Source: Rhodovarius crocodyli (GTDB lineage: Bacteria > Pseudomonadota > Alphaproteobacteria > Acetobacterales > Acetobacteraceae). Taken from it: a DNA stretch of 64,000 nt. The notes below the pieces were generated by a model. It made no database searches and was not told the origin of the DNA. It saw nothing but the letters and a program-made list of their open reading frames with translations. The DNA lies in the NCBI RefSeq assembly GCF_004005855.1, contig NZ_SACL01000003.1, positions 248,001-312,000 on the forward strand. The letters are read 5' to 3'. Positions 35,519 through 44,268 of the stretch are shown one piece after another. Numbering within the stretch: position 1 is the first letter of the stretch; each line of letters begins with the position of its first letter. The position numbers and the translations under genes were made by a program.

Positions 35519-38500
35519 ATGACAGGTCAAGACGACCCTCGCGATCCGAGGCGCCTGGCGCCGGGGCGGCTGCCGACCTTCGGGCGTGGGCGCGGCGCCG
35601 CGAAGCCTGTCGAGTTGCCCCCCGTGGCACCCGAGGATGCCGCTGAGCCGGAAGAAAAGCGCCGCTCAGGGCTTCTGGGGCGGCTGAGGACATTCAACCG
35701 GCCCCGCCCGCCTGAGGCGCCGGTTGCGCCCCTTGTTCCCATGGTCGAACTGCCCCCGGCGCCTGCGGAGGAGCGGGAGGCAGCCGAAACCGCCGGCCTG
35801 CCCGCTGCCGAGGCGCCGCTCGAGGAGGTGCCTGCCGCTGGGGACGGGGCCGAGTCGGTTGCGGGGGATCTGCGTCAAGGGGAAAGCCCGGCCGCAGCGG
35901 CGGTCGATCCGATGCCGGACGAGCCGCTGCCCGCCCCCGAGGAACTGGCCGAGCCGGACGCGGCGGTGCCCGAGGAAGAGCCCGATCGGGTCGATCCGGT
36001 GCCGGAGGTGACGGCCGAGGAGCCGGTGCCTCTCGTCGAGGAATGGCCTGAGCCGGCCACGGAGGACGTGGCGCCCGAGGAAGACTTGACCGCGCAGCCG
36101 GCCGATCCGCTGCCTGAGACGGTGGCTGAGGAGCCGGTGCCTGCCCCTGAGGAGCTGGCCGAACCGGTCGCGGCGGTGCCCGAGGAAGTGCCCGATCGGG
36201 TCGATCCGGTGCCGGAAGTGACGGCCGAGGAGCCGGTGCCCCTCGACGAGGAACCGGCTGAGCCGGTCATGGAGGATGTGGCACCCGAGGAAGACCTGAC
36301 CGCGCAGCCGGCCGATCCGCTGCCTGAGGCGGTGGCTGAGGAGCCGGTGCCCGCCCCTGAGGAACTGGCCGAGCCGGTCGCGGCGGTGGCCGAGGAAGCG
36401 CCCAATCGGGTCGATCCGATGCCGGAAGTGACCGCCGAGGAGCCGGTGCCCCTCGACGAGGAACCGCCTGAGCCGGTCACCGAGGACGTGGCGCCCGAGG
36501 AAGACTTGACCGGGCAACCGGCCGATCCGCTGCCTGAGGCGGTGGCGGAGGAGCCGGTGCCCGCCCCTGAGGAACTGGCCGAGCCGGTCGCGGCGGTGGC
36601 CGAGGAAGCGCCCAATTGGGTCGATCCGGTGCCGGAAGTGACGGCCGAGGAGCCGGTGCCTCTCGTCGAGGAACCGCCTGAGCCGGTCACCGAGGACGTG
36701 GCCCGCGAGGAAGACGTGACCTCGAATCCGGCCGTCGAGGACTTGGCCGAGCCGGTCGCCGCTCTGCCTGAGGACGAGGCCAATTGGGTCGATCCGGTGC
36801 CGCAGGCGACGGCCGAGGAGCCTGTGCCCCTCGACGAAGAACCGCCTGTGCCGGTCACGGAGGATGTGACCCCTGAGGAAGACCTGACCTCGCAGACGGC
36901 CGATCCGGTGCCTGAAGCAGTGACCGACGAGCCGGTGCCTGTCGCCAAGGAACTGGCCGAGCCAATCGCAGAGCACGTGGCGTCCGAGGAGGAAAGGACG
37001 TCGGCCGAGCCGTTGCCGGAAGTGGTGGCCGAGCAGCCTGGACCCGACACCGGGGACCTGCCTCGGCCGGTCACGGAAGACGTAGCGCCGCCCGAGGCTG
37101 TTGCCGAGAACCCGGCCCCCCTCGCCGAGGAGCCGCCCGAACCGGTCACGCAGGACGCGGCGCCCCCCGAGGAGCACCTGGCCTCACCGATCGACGAGCC
37201 CGTGCCCGCCCCGGTGGTCGAGCCGCCCACGCCCCCCGCCGCCCCCGCTCCGCCAACTGCCCGGCGCCGCCTGCTGTCCTGGCGTGCCCGCCCGGCCGTT
37301 CCGGCCGCCGACCGCCCAACCGTTCCGGTCACCCGCCCGCGCCACCCCGCCTGGCGCCGCACGCTTCGCTTCGCCCTGCGCGGCGTCATGGCCCTGGCGC
37401 TGCTCGGCGGGCTGGCGACGGCGGGGCTCGCCTGGCGCCTGTCGCGCGGGCCGCTCGAACTGCCCTGGCTGCGCGACAGGCTCGAAGCCGGCATCGTCCT
37501 GCCCGGCGGCGGCACCGCCACCGCCGCCGGCGCCTCCCTCGCCTGGGAAGGGTGGTCGCAGGGCGAAACCGCGCTGCCCGCCCTGCAACTGGAAGGGCTC
37601 TCGCTGCGCATGCCGGGCATCGAGGCGCAGGTGGCACGCGCCCAGCTCCGCCTTTCCCTGCGGGCGCTGCTGCGGGGTGAGATCGCGCCCAGCACGCTCG
37701 ATCTCCACGCTCCGCTGGTGCGCATCGACCCCGCGGCCCTGCCTCCGGCCGACTCGACCGCCACCGAGGCGAGCAGCGCCGACCAGACCGGCGGCGACAC
37801 CCTCTCCGACTGGATGGCCGCGCCCGATGACGACCGCCGGCAATACGCCCTGCGCCGCCTGCAGCTGCATGGCGGCCGGGTGGAGGTCGCGGCCGGCCCG
37901 GATTCGCCCGCACTCGCCTTGGCCGACATCGATGTGGATGCCCGCCGCCCGCCGCAGGGCGGGCTGCAGGCCGATGGCGAAGCCAAGCTGGAACTGCTGG
38001 GCGAGACCCTGCCCCTGTCCATCGTCGCCGCCGGGGTCGAGGGCCAGGACCCCCACCGGCTGGTGCTGCGCGCGCAGGGCATCCGCCCCGGGCTGGTCGC
38101 GCGGCTGGCCCCGCCGCTGGCGCCCTTGGCCGAGATCGAGGCCAGCCTGGACCTGACCGCCGGGGTCGAGGTCGATCGCGGCCTGGTGCCGCAGGTGCTG
38201 GCCGTGAAGCTCGATGCCGGCCAGGGGCTGTGGCGCCCGCGCGCCGGCGGGCAGCTGCCCTTCCAGCGGCTGGAACTGCGCCTGGGCCTGTCGGCCGAGG
38301 AAGTGGAACTGCGCGACGCCCGCATCGTGCTGGGCGCGCAGGACGGCGCGCAGCTGCCCCTGTTCGCCCAGGGCCAGGCCCGGCGTGAGGGCGACCACTG
38401 GAACGCCCAGGCCAGGGCCGAGGTCGCCTCGCTGGATCTGTCGCGCCTGGCGGAGCTGTGGCCGCAATCCCTGGCGCCTGAACTGCGCGGCCGGGTGATG

Positions 38501-40912
38501 GCCCATGTCGCGGCCGGCACCCTGCGCATGGCCACCGCAACCGGCGAATTCCAGGTCGCGGCCAGTGCCGACGCGCCCGAGATCCGCCTGACCGCCGCCC
38601 ATCTGCGCCTGCCGCTGGATGCGCCCCGGCTGGGCGCGGGCGCCGGCGTGCAGGCCGAGGCCGCCTTGCTGGACGTGACCGCCGGCCCCGACCGGCTGCG
38701 GTTGAACGAGGCCTGGATACGCCTGGCACCCATCCGCCAGGACACGCCCGCCACCACGCTCAACGCGGCGGGCCAGGCGCTGCGCGCGGATAATGTCTGG
38801 CGCGCGGATCTGACCGCCGGGCTGGACGGCGTGGCGATCCAGGACCTGCCGCGCCTGTGGCCGGCGGAAATCGGCGGCGGCACCCGCGGCTGGATCACGC
38901 AGAACCTGACCCAGGGCCAGATCACGGGCGGCAACTGGCGCGTCGGCCTCAGCATGGCAGACGGCGCGGAGCCTGAGGTGACGCGCCTCGACGGCTCCCT
39001 GCGGATCACGGGCGCCACGGTGCATTGGCTGCGCCCGGTACCCCCCATCCAGGGGGTGAACGGCAGGGTGGAGTTCACGCCCGATGTCGTCACGGTCACG
39101 ACCGAAGGCGGGCGTCAGACCAGGCCCGACGGCAGCGCCATGGGGCTGGAGATTCCCTCCACCACCATGCGCTTCACCGGCCTGCAGCAGCATGACCAGT
39201 TCGCCGACATGGCGATCCAGCTCTCCGGCTCATTGCCTGATCTGGTGACAGTGCTGCGCCACCCCCGGCTGAAGCTTTTCGAGCGCCGGCCGCTGGATCT
39301 GACCGTGGCCGCCGGCCAGCACAACACCCGCGTGTCGGTGGGTTTCCCCCTGCTGGCCGATATCCCGAACGACGCCCTGCGGGTGCGCGCCGAAAGCCGC
39401 ATCACGGGCCTGTCCATCCCGCGCATCCTGCTGGGCCAGGCGCTGGAAGGCGGCACGGCCGAGCTGAACGTGGACCCGGAGCGCCTGCGCGTGCAGGGCA
39501 CCGCCAACCTGCTGGGCGCGCCCATGCGCCTGTCGGTGGACATGGATCTGCGCAACGGCCCCGCCGCCCAGATCGTGACGCGTGAGACGATGCAGGGCAC
39601 GCTTTCGGCCGAGCAGCTGCGCGTGCTGGGCTTCGACCTGGGCGATATCCTGACCGGCAGCGTGGCGCTGAATGCGCGCACCGAGCGCCGCCGCAACGGC
39701 CAGGGCCAGGTGTTCATGAACGCGGACCTCGCGCCCGCCCGGCTGGAGATCCCCTTCGCGGGCTGGCGCAAGGACATCGGCAGCCCCGGCAGCGCCGAGG
39801 CCGTGCTGCGCCTGGACCGCGACCGGCTGGTCAGTGTCGAGAACGGGCGCGTGGATGTGCTGGAGCTGTCTCTGCGCGGCCGGGCGGTGGCCAACCGCAA
39901 CAGCCGCATCGAGCGCTACGAGCTGGCCGAGAGCCAGTTCGGCGGCAGCCGCTTCCAGGGCGAGGTGCGCCCGCCCGCCCAGCCCGGTGCCGCCTGGGTG
40001 GCCAATCTGCGCGGCCCGCTGTTCGACCTGCGCCCGATCCTGAACCGCCCGCGTGATCCGCCGCCGCCGGAGGGGACGGACCCGCCGACCGTGCCGCCGC
40101 TGAACCTGGAGGCGCGCTTCGACCGCGTGACCACCAGCAACACCCAGCAGATCCTGGGCGTGCAGCTGCGCGCCGGGCTGGACGACCACAGCGTGCTGCG
40201 CAGCGCCACGGTGCGCGGCCGCACGGGTGCCGCCACCCAGGGCGAGAATTTCGAGCTGGTGGTGGCGCCGCGCGGCACGGGCCGCACGCTGCGGCTGTCT
40301 GCCGACAATGGCGGCGCGCTGCTGGCGGCCTTCGATGCGACGGAGGCCGTTCAGGGCGGCCGGATGGCGGTGAACGCCGCCTGGGCCGACAACCGCGCCG
40401 CGACCCCGCTGATCGGCTCCGCGGAGCTGGAGACCTTCACGCTGCGGCGCGCCCCGGCCATGGGCAAGGTGCTGCAGGCCATGACGCTCTATGGGCTGAT
40501 GGACGCACTGCGCGGCGGCAATGGGCTGACCTTCAGCCGCATGGTCGTGCCCTTCAGCCTGACGGACGAGGTGCTGGCCGTGACCGATGCCCGCGCCATC
40601 TCGTCCTCTCTGGGCGTGACGGTGCGCGGGCGCATTCTGCGGCAGGTGGATGTGCTGGACATCGAGGGCACGATCGTGCCCGCCTATCTGTTCAACCAGC
40701 TGCTGGGGAACCTGCCGGTGCTGGGCAGGCTGTTCAGCCCGGAGCCGGGCGGCGGCGTGTTCGCGACCAGCTTCCGGGCCCAGGGGCCGGCGAGCGACCC
40801 CCAGGTGCTGGTCAATCCGCTGTCGACGCTGACGCCGGGCTTCCTGCGCGGGCTGTTCGGGCTGGGCCAGGAACCGGCCAGCACCAGCAGCCAGGCACCC
40901 GCCCGGCGGTAG
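35519..40912 (+). CDS. Giant YhdP/AsmA_2-like protein with Pro/Glu-rich repeat extension
   Basis: 1797 aa from ATG 35519 (GAGGGA upstream). Residues 1-120 are mixed, about 134-600 are an acidic Pro/Glu-rich, probably disordered region made of about 70-residue repeats, and about 619-640 are one membrane segment (ALRGVMALALLGGLATAGLA). The remaining roughly 1150 residues are periplasmic beta-rich DUF3971/AsmA_2 sequence, ending GTIVPAYLFNQLLGNLPVLG and FATSFRAQGPASDPQVLVNP. The family bridges the periplasm for lipid traffic (known for YhdP/TamB). Long N-terminal cytoplasmic extensions are not standard. Repeat unit and deletion sizes are multiples of three, which supports translation of the repeats. 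Confidence 0.85.
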   Translation: MTGQDDPRDPRRLAPGRLPTFGRGRGAAKPVELPPVAPEDAAEPEEKRRSGLLGRLRTFNRPRPPEAPVAPLVPMVELPPAPAEEREAAETAGLPAAEAPLEEVPAAGDGAESVAGDLRQGESPAAAAVDPMPDEPLPAPEELAEPDAAVPEEEPDRVDPVPEVTAEEPVPLVEEWPEPATEDVAPEEDLTAQPADPLPETVAEEPVPAPEELAEPVAAVPEEVPDRVDPVPEVTAEEPVPLDEEPAEPVMEDVAPEEDLTAQPADPLPEAVAEEPVPAPEELAEPVAAVAEEAPNRVDPMPEVTAEEPVPLDEEPPEPVTEDVAPEEDLTGQPADPLPEAVAEEPVPAPEELAEPVAAVAEEAPNWVDPVPEVTAEEPVPLVEEPPEPVTEDVAREEDVTSNPAVEDLAEPVAALPEDEANWVDPVPQATAEEPVPLDEEPPVPVTEDVTPEEDLTSQTADPVPEAVTDEPVPVAKELAEPIAEHVASEEERTSAEPLPEVVAEQPGPDTGDLPRPVTEDVAPPEAVAENPAPLAEEPPEPVTQDAAPPEEHLASPIDEPVPAPVVEPPTPPAAPAPPTARRRLLSWRARPAVPAADRPTVPVTRPRHPAWRRTLRFALRGVMALALLGGLATAGLAWRLSRGPLELPWLRDRLEAGIVLPGGGTATAAGASLAWEGWSQGETALPALQLEGLSLRMPGIEAQVARAQLRLSLRALLRGEIAPSTLDLHAPLVRIDPAALPPADSTATEASSADQTGGDTLSDWMAAPDDDRRQYALRRLQLHGGRVEVAAGPDSPALALADIDVDARRPPQGGLQADGEAKLELLGETLPLSIVAAGVEGQDPHRLVLRAQGIRPGLVARLAPPLAPLAEIEASLDLTAGVEVDRGLVPQVLAVKLDAGQGLWRPRAGGQLPFQRLELRLGLSAEEVELRDARIVLGAQDGAQLPLFAQGQARREGDHWNAQARAEVASLDLSRLAELWPQSLAPELRGRVMAHVAAGTLRMATATGEFQVAASADAPEIRLTAAHLRLPLDAPRLGAGAGVQAEAALLDVTAGPDRLRLNEAWIRLAPIRQDTPATTLNAAGQALRADNVWRADLTAGLDGVAIQDLPRLWPAEIGGGTRGWITQNLTQGQITGGNWRVGLSMADGAEPEVTRLDGSLRITGATVHWLRPVPPIQGVNGRVEFTPDVVTVTTEGGRQTRPDGSAMGLEIPSTTMRFTGLQQHDQFADMAIQLSGSLPDLVTVLRHPRLKLFERRPLDLTVAAGQHNTRVSVGFPLLADIPNDALRVRAESRITGLSIPRILLGQALEGGTAELNVDPERLRVQGTANLLGAPMRLSVDMDLRNGPAAQIVTRETMQGTLSAEQLRVLGFDLGDILTGSVALNARTERRRNGQGQVFMNADLAPARLEIPFAGWRKDIGSPGSAEAVLRLDRDRLVSVENGRVDVLELSLRGRAVANRNSRIERYELAESQFGGSRFQGEVRPPAQPGAAWVANLRGPLFDLRPILNRPRDPPPPEGTDPPTVPPLNLEARFDRVTTSNTQQILGVQLRAGLDDHSVLRSATVRGRTGAATQGENFELVVAPRGTGRTLRLSADNGGALLAAFDATEAVQGGRMAVNAAWADNRAATPLIGSAELETFTLRRAPAMGKVLQAMTLYGLMDALRGGNGLTFSRMVVPFSLTDEVLAVTDARAISSSLGVTVRGRILRQVDVLDIEGTIVPAYLFNQLLGNLPVLGRLFSPEPGGGVFATSFRAQGPASDPQVLVNPLSTLTPGFLRGLFGLGQEPASTSSQAPARR
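35921..36960 (+). repeat. 210-bp tandem repeat inside the YhdP-like gene
   Basis: Unit starts at 35921, 36131, 36341 and 36551 (marker GAGCCGGTGC); a further unit is shortened by 42 bp (spacing of TCGATCCGGT drops from 210 to 168). Each full unit encodes 70 residues rich in E, P, V and D. After about 36900 the repeats fade. Confidence 0.9.
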
Positions 40913-40918
40913 GCTTGC

Positions 40919-41251
40919 TCAGGGCTTGCCGGGCGCGGGGTCCAGCATCTCGCGCTTGCCGGGCTTGTCCTTCCACTCCTCGCGGTCTTCCGGCGGCTCA
41001 CCCTTGCGGGTGATGTTGGGCCACACGCCGGCATATTCGCGGTTCAGCTCCAGCCAGCCGGCGGCCTTGTCGTCGCTGTCGGGGAAGATGGCCTCGGCGG
41101 GGCATTCAGGCTCGCACACGCCGCAGTCGATGCACTCATCCGGGTGGATCACCAGGAAATTGGCGCCCACATAGAAGCAGTCCACCGGGCAGACTTCCAC
41201 GCAATCCATGAACTTGCACTTGATGCAATTCTCAGTGACGACATAGGTCAC
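40919..41251 (-). CDS. fdxA: Seven-iron ferredoxin FdxA
   Basis: 110 aa from GTG 41251 (GGGAG nine bases upstream), not the longer frame. The N-terminal [17 protein letters not shown] and [13 protein letters not shown] motifs ligate one [3Fe-4S] and one [4Fe-4S] cluster. The C-terminal helical tail has the usual length. Low-potential electron carrier; it could serve the ferredoxin-dependent oxidoreductase at 49967-53317, though the genes are apart. Confidence 0.94.
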   Translation of the reverse strand: MTYVVTENCIKCKFMDCVEVCPVDCFYVGANFLVIHPDECIDCGVCEPECPAEAIFPDSDDKAAGWLELNREYAGVWPNITRKGEPPEDREEWKDKPGKREMLDPAPGKP

Positions 41252-41315
41252 GGCGGCAAACTCCCACAGGGCAAAGGCGGCCGGCATCCATGCCGCGATA
41301 GGCCGCGCAACGCAA

Positions 41316-42821
<1,506 letters not shown>

Positions 42822-42872
42822 CGCACAGGCGTCGCATTTTCACCCGGGTCGGGTCAATGCGGGCGCGAAAGC

Positions 42873-43439
42873 TCAGAAACCGAAGCCGGCCACCAGGAAC
42901 AGGCCCAGCACCGCCGCCAGGAAGACCAGCGCGCCGATCGCATAGCGTGTCCGGCTGGAACGGTCATTGCCGTAGCGCCGGGCCGGCGGGCTGGCGGCGG
43001 CGGTGACGAAGGTGTTCAGCTGTTCCTTCACCGCCGTCAGTTCCGCGCGCAGGGCGCGGTTCTCCAGCGCATTGTCCAGCGTGACCTGCAGCCGCGCCTT
43101 GGCATAGGGCTTCACGATGAAGTCGATGGCGCCCTCGCGCATCGCCTGCACCACGTTCTCGACGCCGCTGTTCACCGTCAGCACGATCATCGCGGCCTTG
43201 CTGCCGCGCGCCTTCAGCCGGCGCATCACCTCGAAGCCCGAGATATCGGGCAGTTCCAGGTCCACCAGCACCGCGTCGGGCTGCCATTCCTGGGCGATGG
43301 CCAGGGCCTCGGCCCCGGTGGCGGCGTGGCGCACGTCATGGCCCATTGTGGCCAGCATTGCCTTGGCGACCTCGGCCTGGGTAGGCGTGTCCTCGATCAG
43401 AAGGACGCGTCCGGCGCCCTGCTTGGCTGTCTCGCTCAT
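42873..43439 (-). CDS. Response-regulator receiver with C-terminal membrane anchor
   Basis: 188 aa from ATG 43439. Residues 10-125 form a complete receiver domain (E16/D17, D60, T88, K110), about 79 % identical to that of the NtrC-type protein downstream, including the coiled stretch to residue 142. Instead of an output domain it has a 22-residue linker with Arg (PPARRYGNDRSSRTR) and ends in one hydrophobic segment YAIGALVFLAAVLGLFLVAG followed by F-G-F and the stop. The basic residues before the segment predict receiver in the cytoplasm and tail in the membrane. The tail matches the 48-aa microprotein encoded at 43878. It could sequester phosphoryl groups or the HPt at the membrane. Confidence 0.85.
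   Translation of the reverse strand: MSETAKQGAGRVLLIEDTPTQAEVAKAMLATMGHDVRHAATGAEALAIAQEWQPDAVLVDLELPDISGFEVMRRLKARGSKAAMIVLTVNSGVENVVQAMREGAIDFIVKPYAKARLQVTLDNALENRALRAELTAVKEQLNTFVTAAASPPARRYGNDRSSRTRYAIGALVFLAAVLGLFLVAGFGF
43014..43439 (-). repeat. Receiver-domain duplication, copy in the tail-anchored gene
   Basis: Partner of 42396-42821; same length and frame. Codon 143 onwards is unrelated in the two genes. Confidence 0.85.
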
Positions 43440-43449
43440 GCTGCTGCGC

Positions 43450-43800
43450 TCAGTTGCCGGCGAGCTGGTGCAGTTCCTGCAGGGCGGACCGGCTTTCGGC
43501 CGAAAGCCGGGGCAGCACCTCGCTGGGTGAGACGGGCTGCGCCGGGTCCATGGCGGTGCGGGCCTCCACCTCCAGCCGGCGGGCGCCGACGGCGGCGGCG
43601 GCACCGGCCAGGCTGTGCGCGGCGCGCAGATAGCCGTCCAGGTCTCCCTCGCCGGCGGATTGCGTCAGCTCTCCGGTCAGGCGGGCGAGGTCCGCCTCGA
43701 AGGTCGCGATGATCCGGCGAAAGATCTCGGGGGGCAGATCGTCGGCCAGCTGGCCGGCGATGGAGGGGTCGATGGCGCTCACGGTGAAGAGAGGTCGCAT
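43450..43800 (-). CDS. HPt-domain phosphotransfer protein
   Basis: 116 aa from ATG 43800, helical throughout. The phospho-histidine is H62 in A-A-H-S-L-A-G-A-A-A-A-V-G; the usual lysine three residues after it (H-x-L-K-G) is alanine here. It should relay phosphate between an unlinked kinase and one or both receivers encoded directly downstream (10-base gap to the tail-anchored receiver). An HPt next to a sigma-54 activator recalls LuxU-LuxO of vibrios, by layout only. Confidence 0.85.
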   Translation of the reverse strand: MRPLFTVSAIDPSIAGQLADDLPPEIFRRIIATFEADLARLTGELTQSAGEGDLDGYLRAAHSLAGAAAAVGARRLEVEARTAMDPAQPVSPSEVLPRLSAESRSALQELHQLAGN

Positions 43801-43877
43801 TATAACCCAACCCAGGTCAATGACCCGCCGGCCCGGCGTGACGCTCCGCGGCATTGTGCCTGCGGCGGGTGCCATGG

Positions 43878-44024
43878 CTAGAAACTGAACCCGGCGACGA
43901 GGAACAACCCCATCACGGCCGCCAGGAAGGCGACGGCGCCCATGGCATAACGCAGCCCGCCAGGGCGGGCCTGCCCGTGGCGTCGGGCGCGGGGATGGTC
44001 CGCGGCGCTGATCTGATGGGTCAT
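43878..44024 (-). CDS. Single-TM microprotein 2, sharing the receiver's membrane tail
   Basis: 48 aa from ATG 44024; GAGGG lies four to five bases upstream, inside the end of microprotein 1. The first 24 residues are polar and basic (M-T-H-Q-I-S-A-A-D-H, R-A-R-R-H-G-Q). The rest is one hydrophobic helix YAMGAVAFLAAVMGLFLVAG plus F-S-F. This is close to the last 23 residues of the tail-anchored receiver, and the DNA is recognisably related as well. Positive-inside rule puts the N-terminus in the cytoplasm. Possible partner or spacer subunit of that receiver in the membrane. Confidence 0.7.
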   Translation of the reverse strand: MTHQISAADHPRARRHGQARPGGLRYAMGAVAFLAAVMGLFLVAGFSF

Positions 44025-44031
44025 GTGACCC

Positions 44032-44172
44032 TCAAAGGCCCGCGACGGCGAACAGGCCCACGACGCCGCCCATGAACAGCGCGCAGCGGAACACATAGCC
44101 CACCGGGCTGACGCGCGCGTCGGCGTTCAGCCGGACGGGCGCGGTGGAGGAAGCGGCGATCATGGTGGTCAT
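44032..44172 (-). CDS. Single-TM microprotein 1
   Basis: 46 aa from ATG 44172 with GAGG eight bases upstream, about 30 bases after a sigma-54 promoter. Polar N-terminus (M-T-T-M-I-A-A-S-S), then one hydrophobic helix VFRCALFMGGVVGLFAVAGL at the very C-terminus. V-G-L-F-x-V-A-G-x matches the tails of microprotein 2 and of the receiver protein. The conserved promoter, ribosome site and family resemblance make it real despite its size. First gene of the phosphorelay operon. Confidence 0.7.
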   Translation of the reverse strand: MTTMIAASSTAPVRLNADARVSPVGYVFRCALFMGGVVGLFAVAGL

Positions 44173-44200
44173 GGGGGTAGCCTCGAAGTCAGGGCTACCG

Positions 44201-44220
44201 CCATGCAGGCCGCGTGCCAG
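44201..44220 (-). promoter_or_regulatory. Predicted sigma-54 (RpoN) promoter of the phosphorelay operon
   Basis: On the minus strand CTGGCACG-CGGC-CTGCA matches the RpoN consensus YTGGCACG-N4-TTGCW except for one base of the -12 element. GG and GC are ten bases apart as required. Expected start of transcription is near 44193, 20 bases before the microprotein 1 start codon. Confidence 0.75.
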
Positions 44221-44227
44221 CGATTTT

Positions 44228-44268
44228 CCTGAAATGCGTCGCAAATTGCGACGCATCATGCCTTCAGG
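44228..44268. promoter_or_regulatory. 23-nt perfect palindrome in a longer stem, possible activator site
   Basis: Arms ATGCGTCGCAA and TTGCGACGCAT flank a single A (44234-44256). Outer arms CCTGAA (44228-44233) and TTCAGG (44263-44268) extend the pairing with a 6-base bulge. It sits about 50 bases upstream of the predicted sigma-54 start site and overlaps the MFS stop codon. It may bind the NtrC-type product, or be a terminator of the MFS gene; there is no T-run after it. Confidence 0.6.

Noticed and set aside
32581-35646. 1021-codon open frame on the plus strand
   Set aside because: Antisense of glnE; composition is typical of GC-rich shadow frames.
35921-36960. CRISPR-like array
   Set aside because: Units are 210 bp and contiguous, with no unique spacers; they encode protein.
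35666-37177. 503-codon His/Arg/Leu-rich frame on the minus strand
   Set aside because: Another antisense reading of the same 210-bp repeats.
35875-39099. 1074-codon Ser/Thr-rich open frame on the minus strand
   Set aside because: Shadow of the YhdP-like gene; the repeat simply lacks stop codons in this frame. No ribosome site or domain.
44228-44268. Palindrome as a simple terminator of the MFS gene
   Set aside because: Kept only as an alternative: no T-run follows, and the position just upstream of a sigma-54 promoter fits an activator site better.
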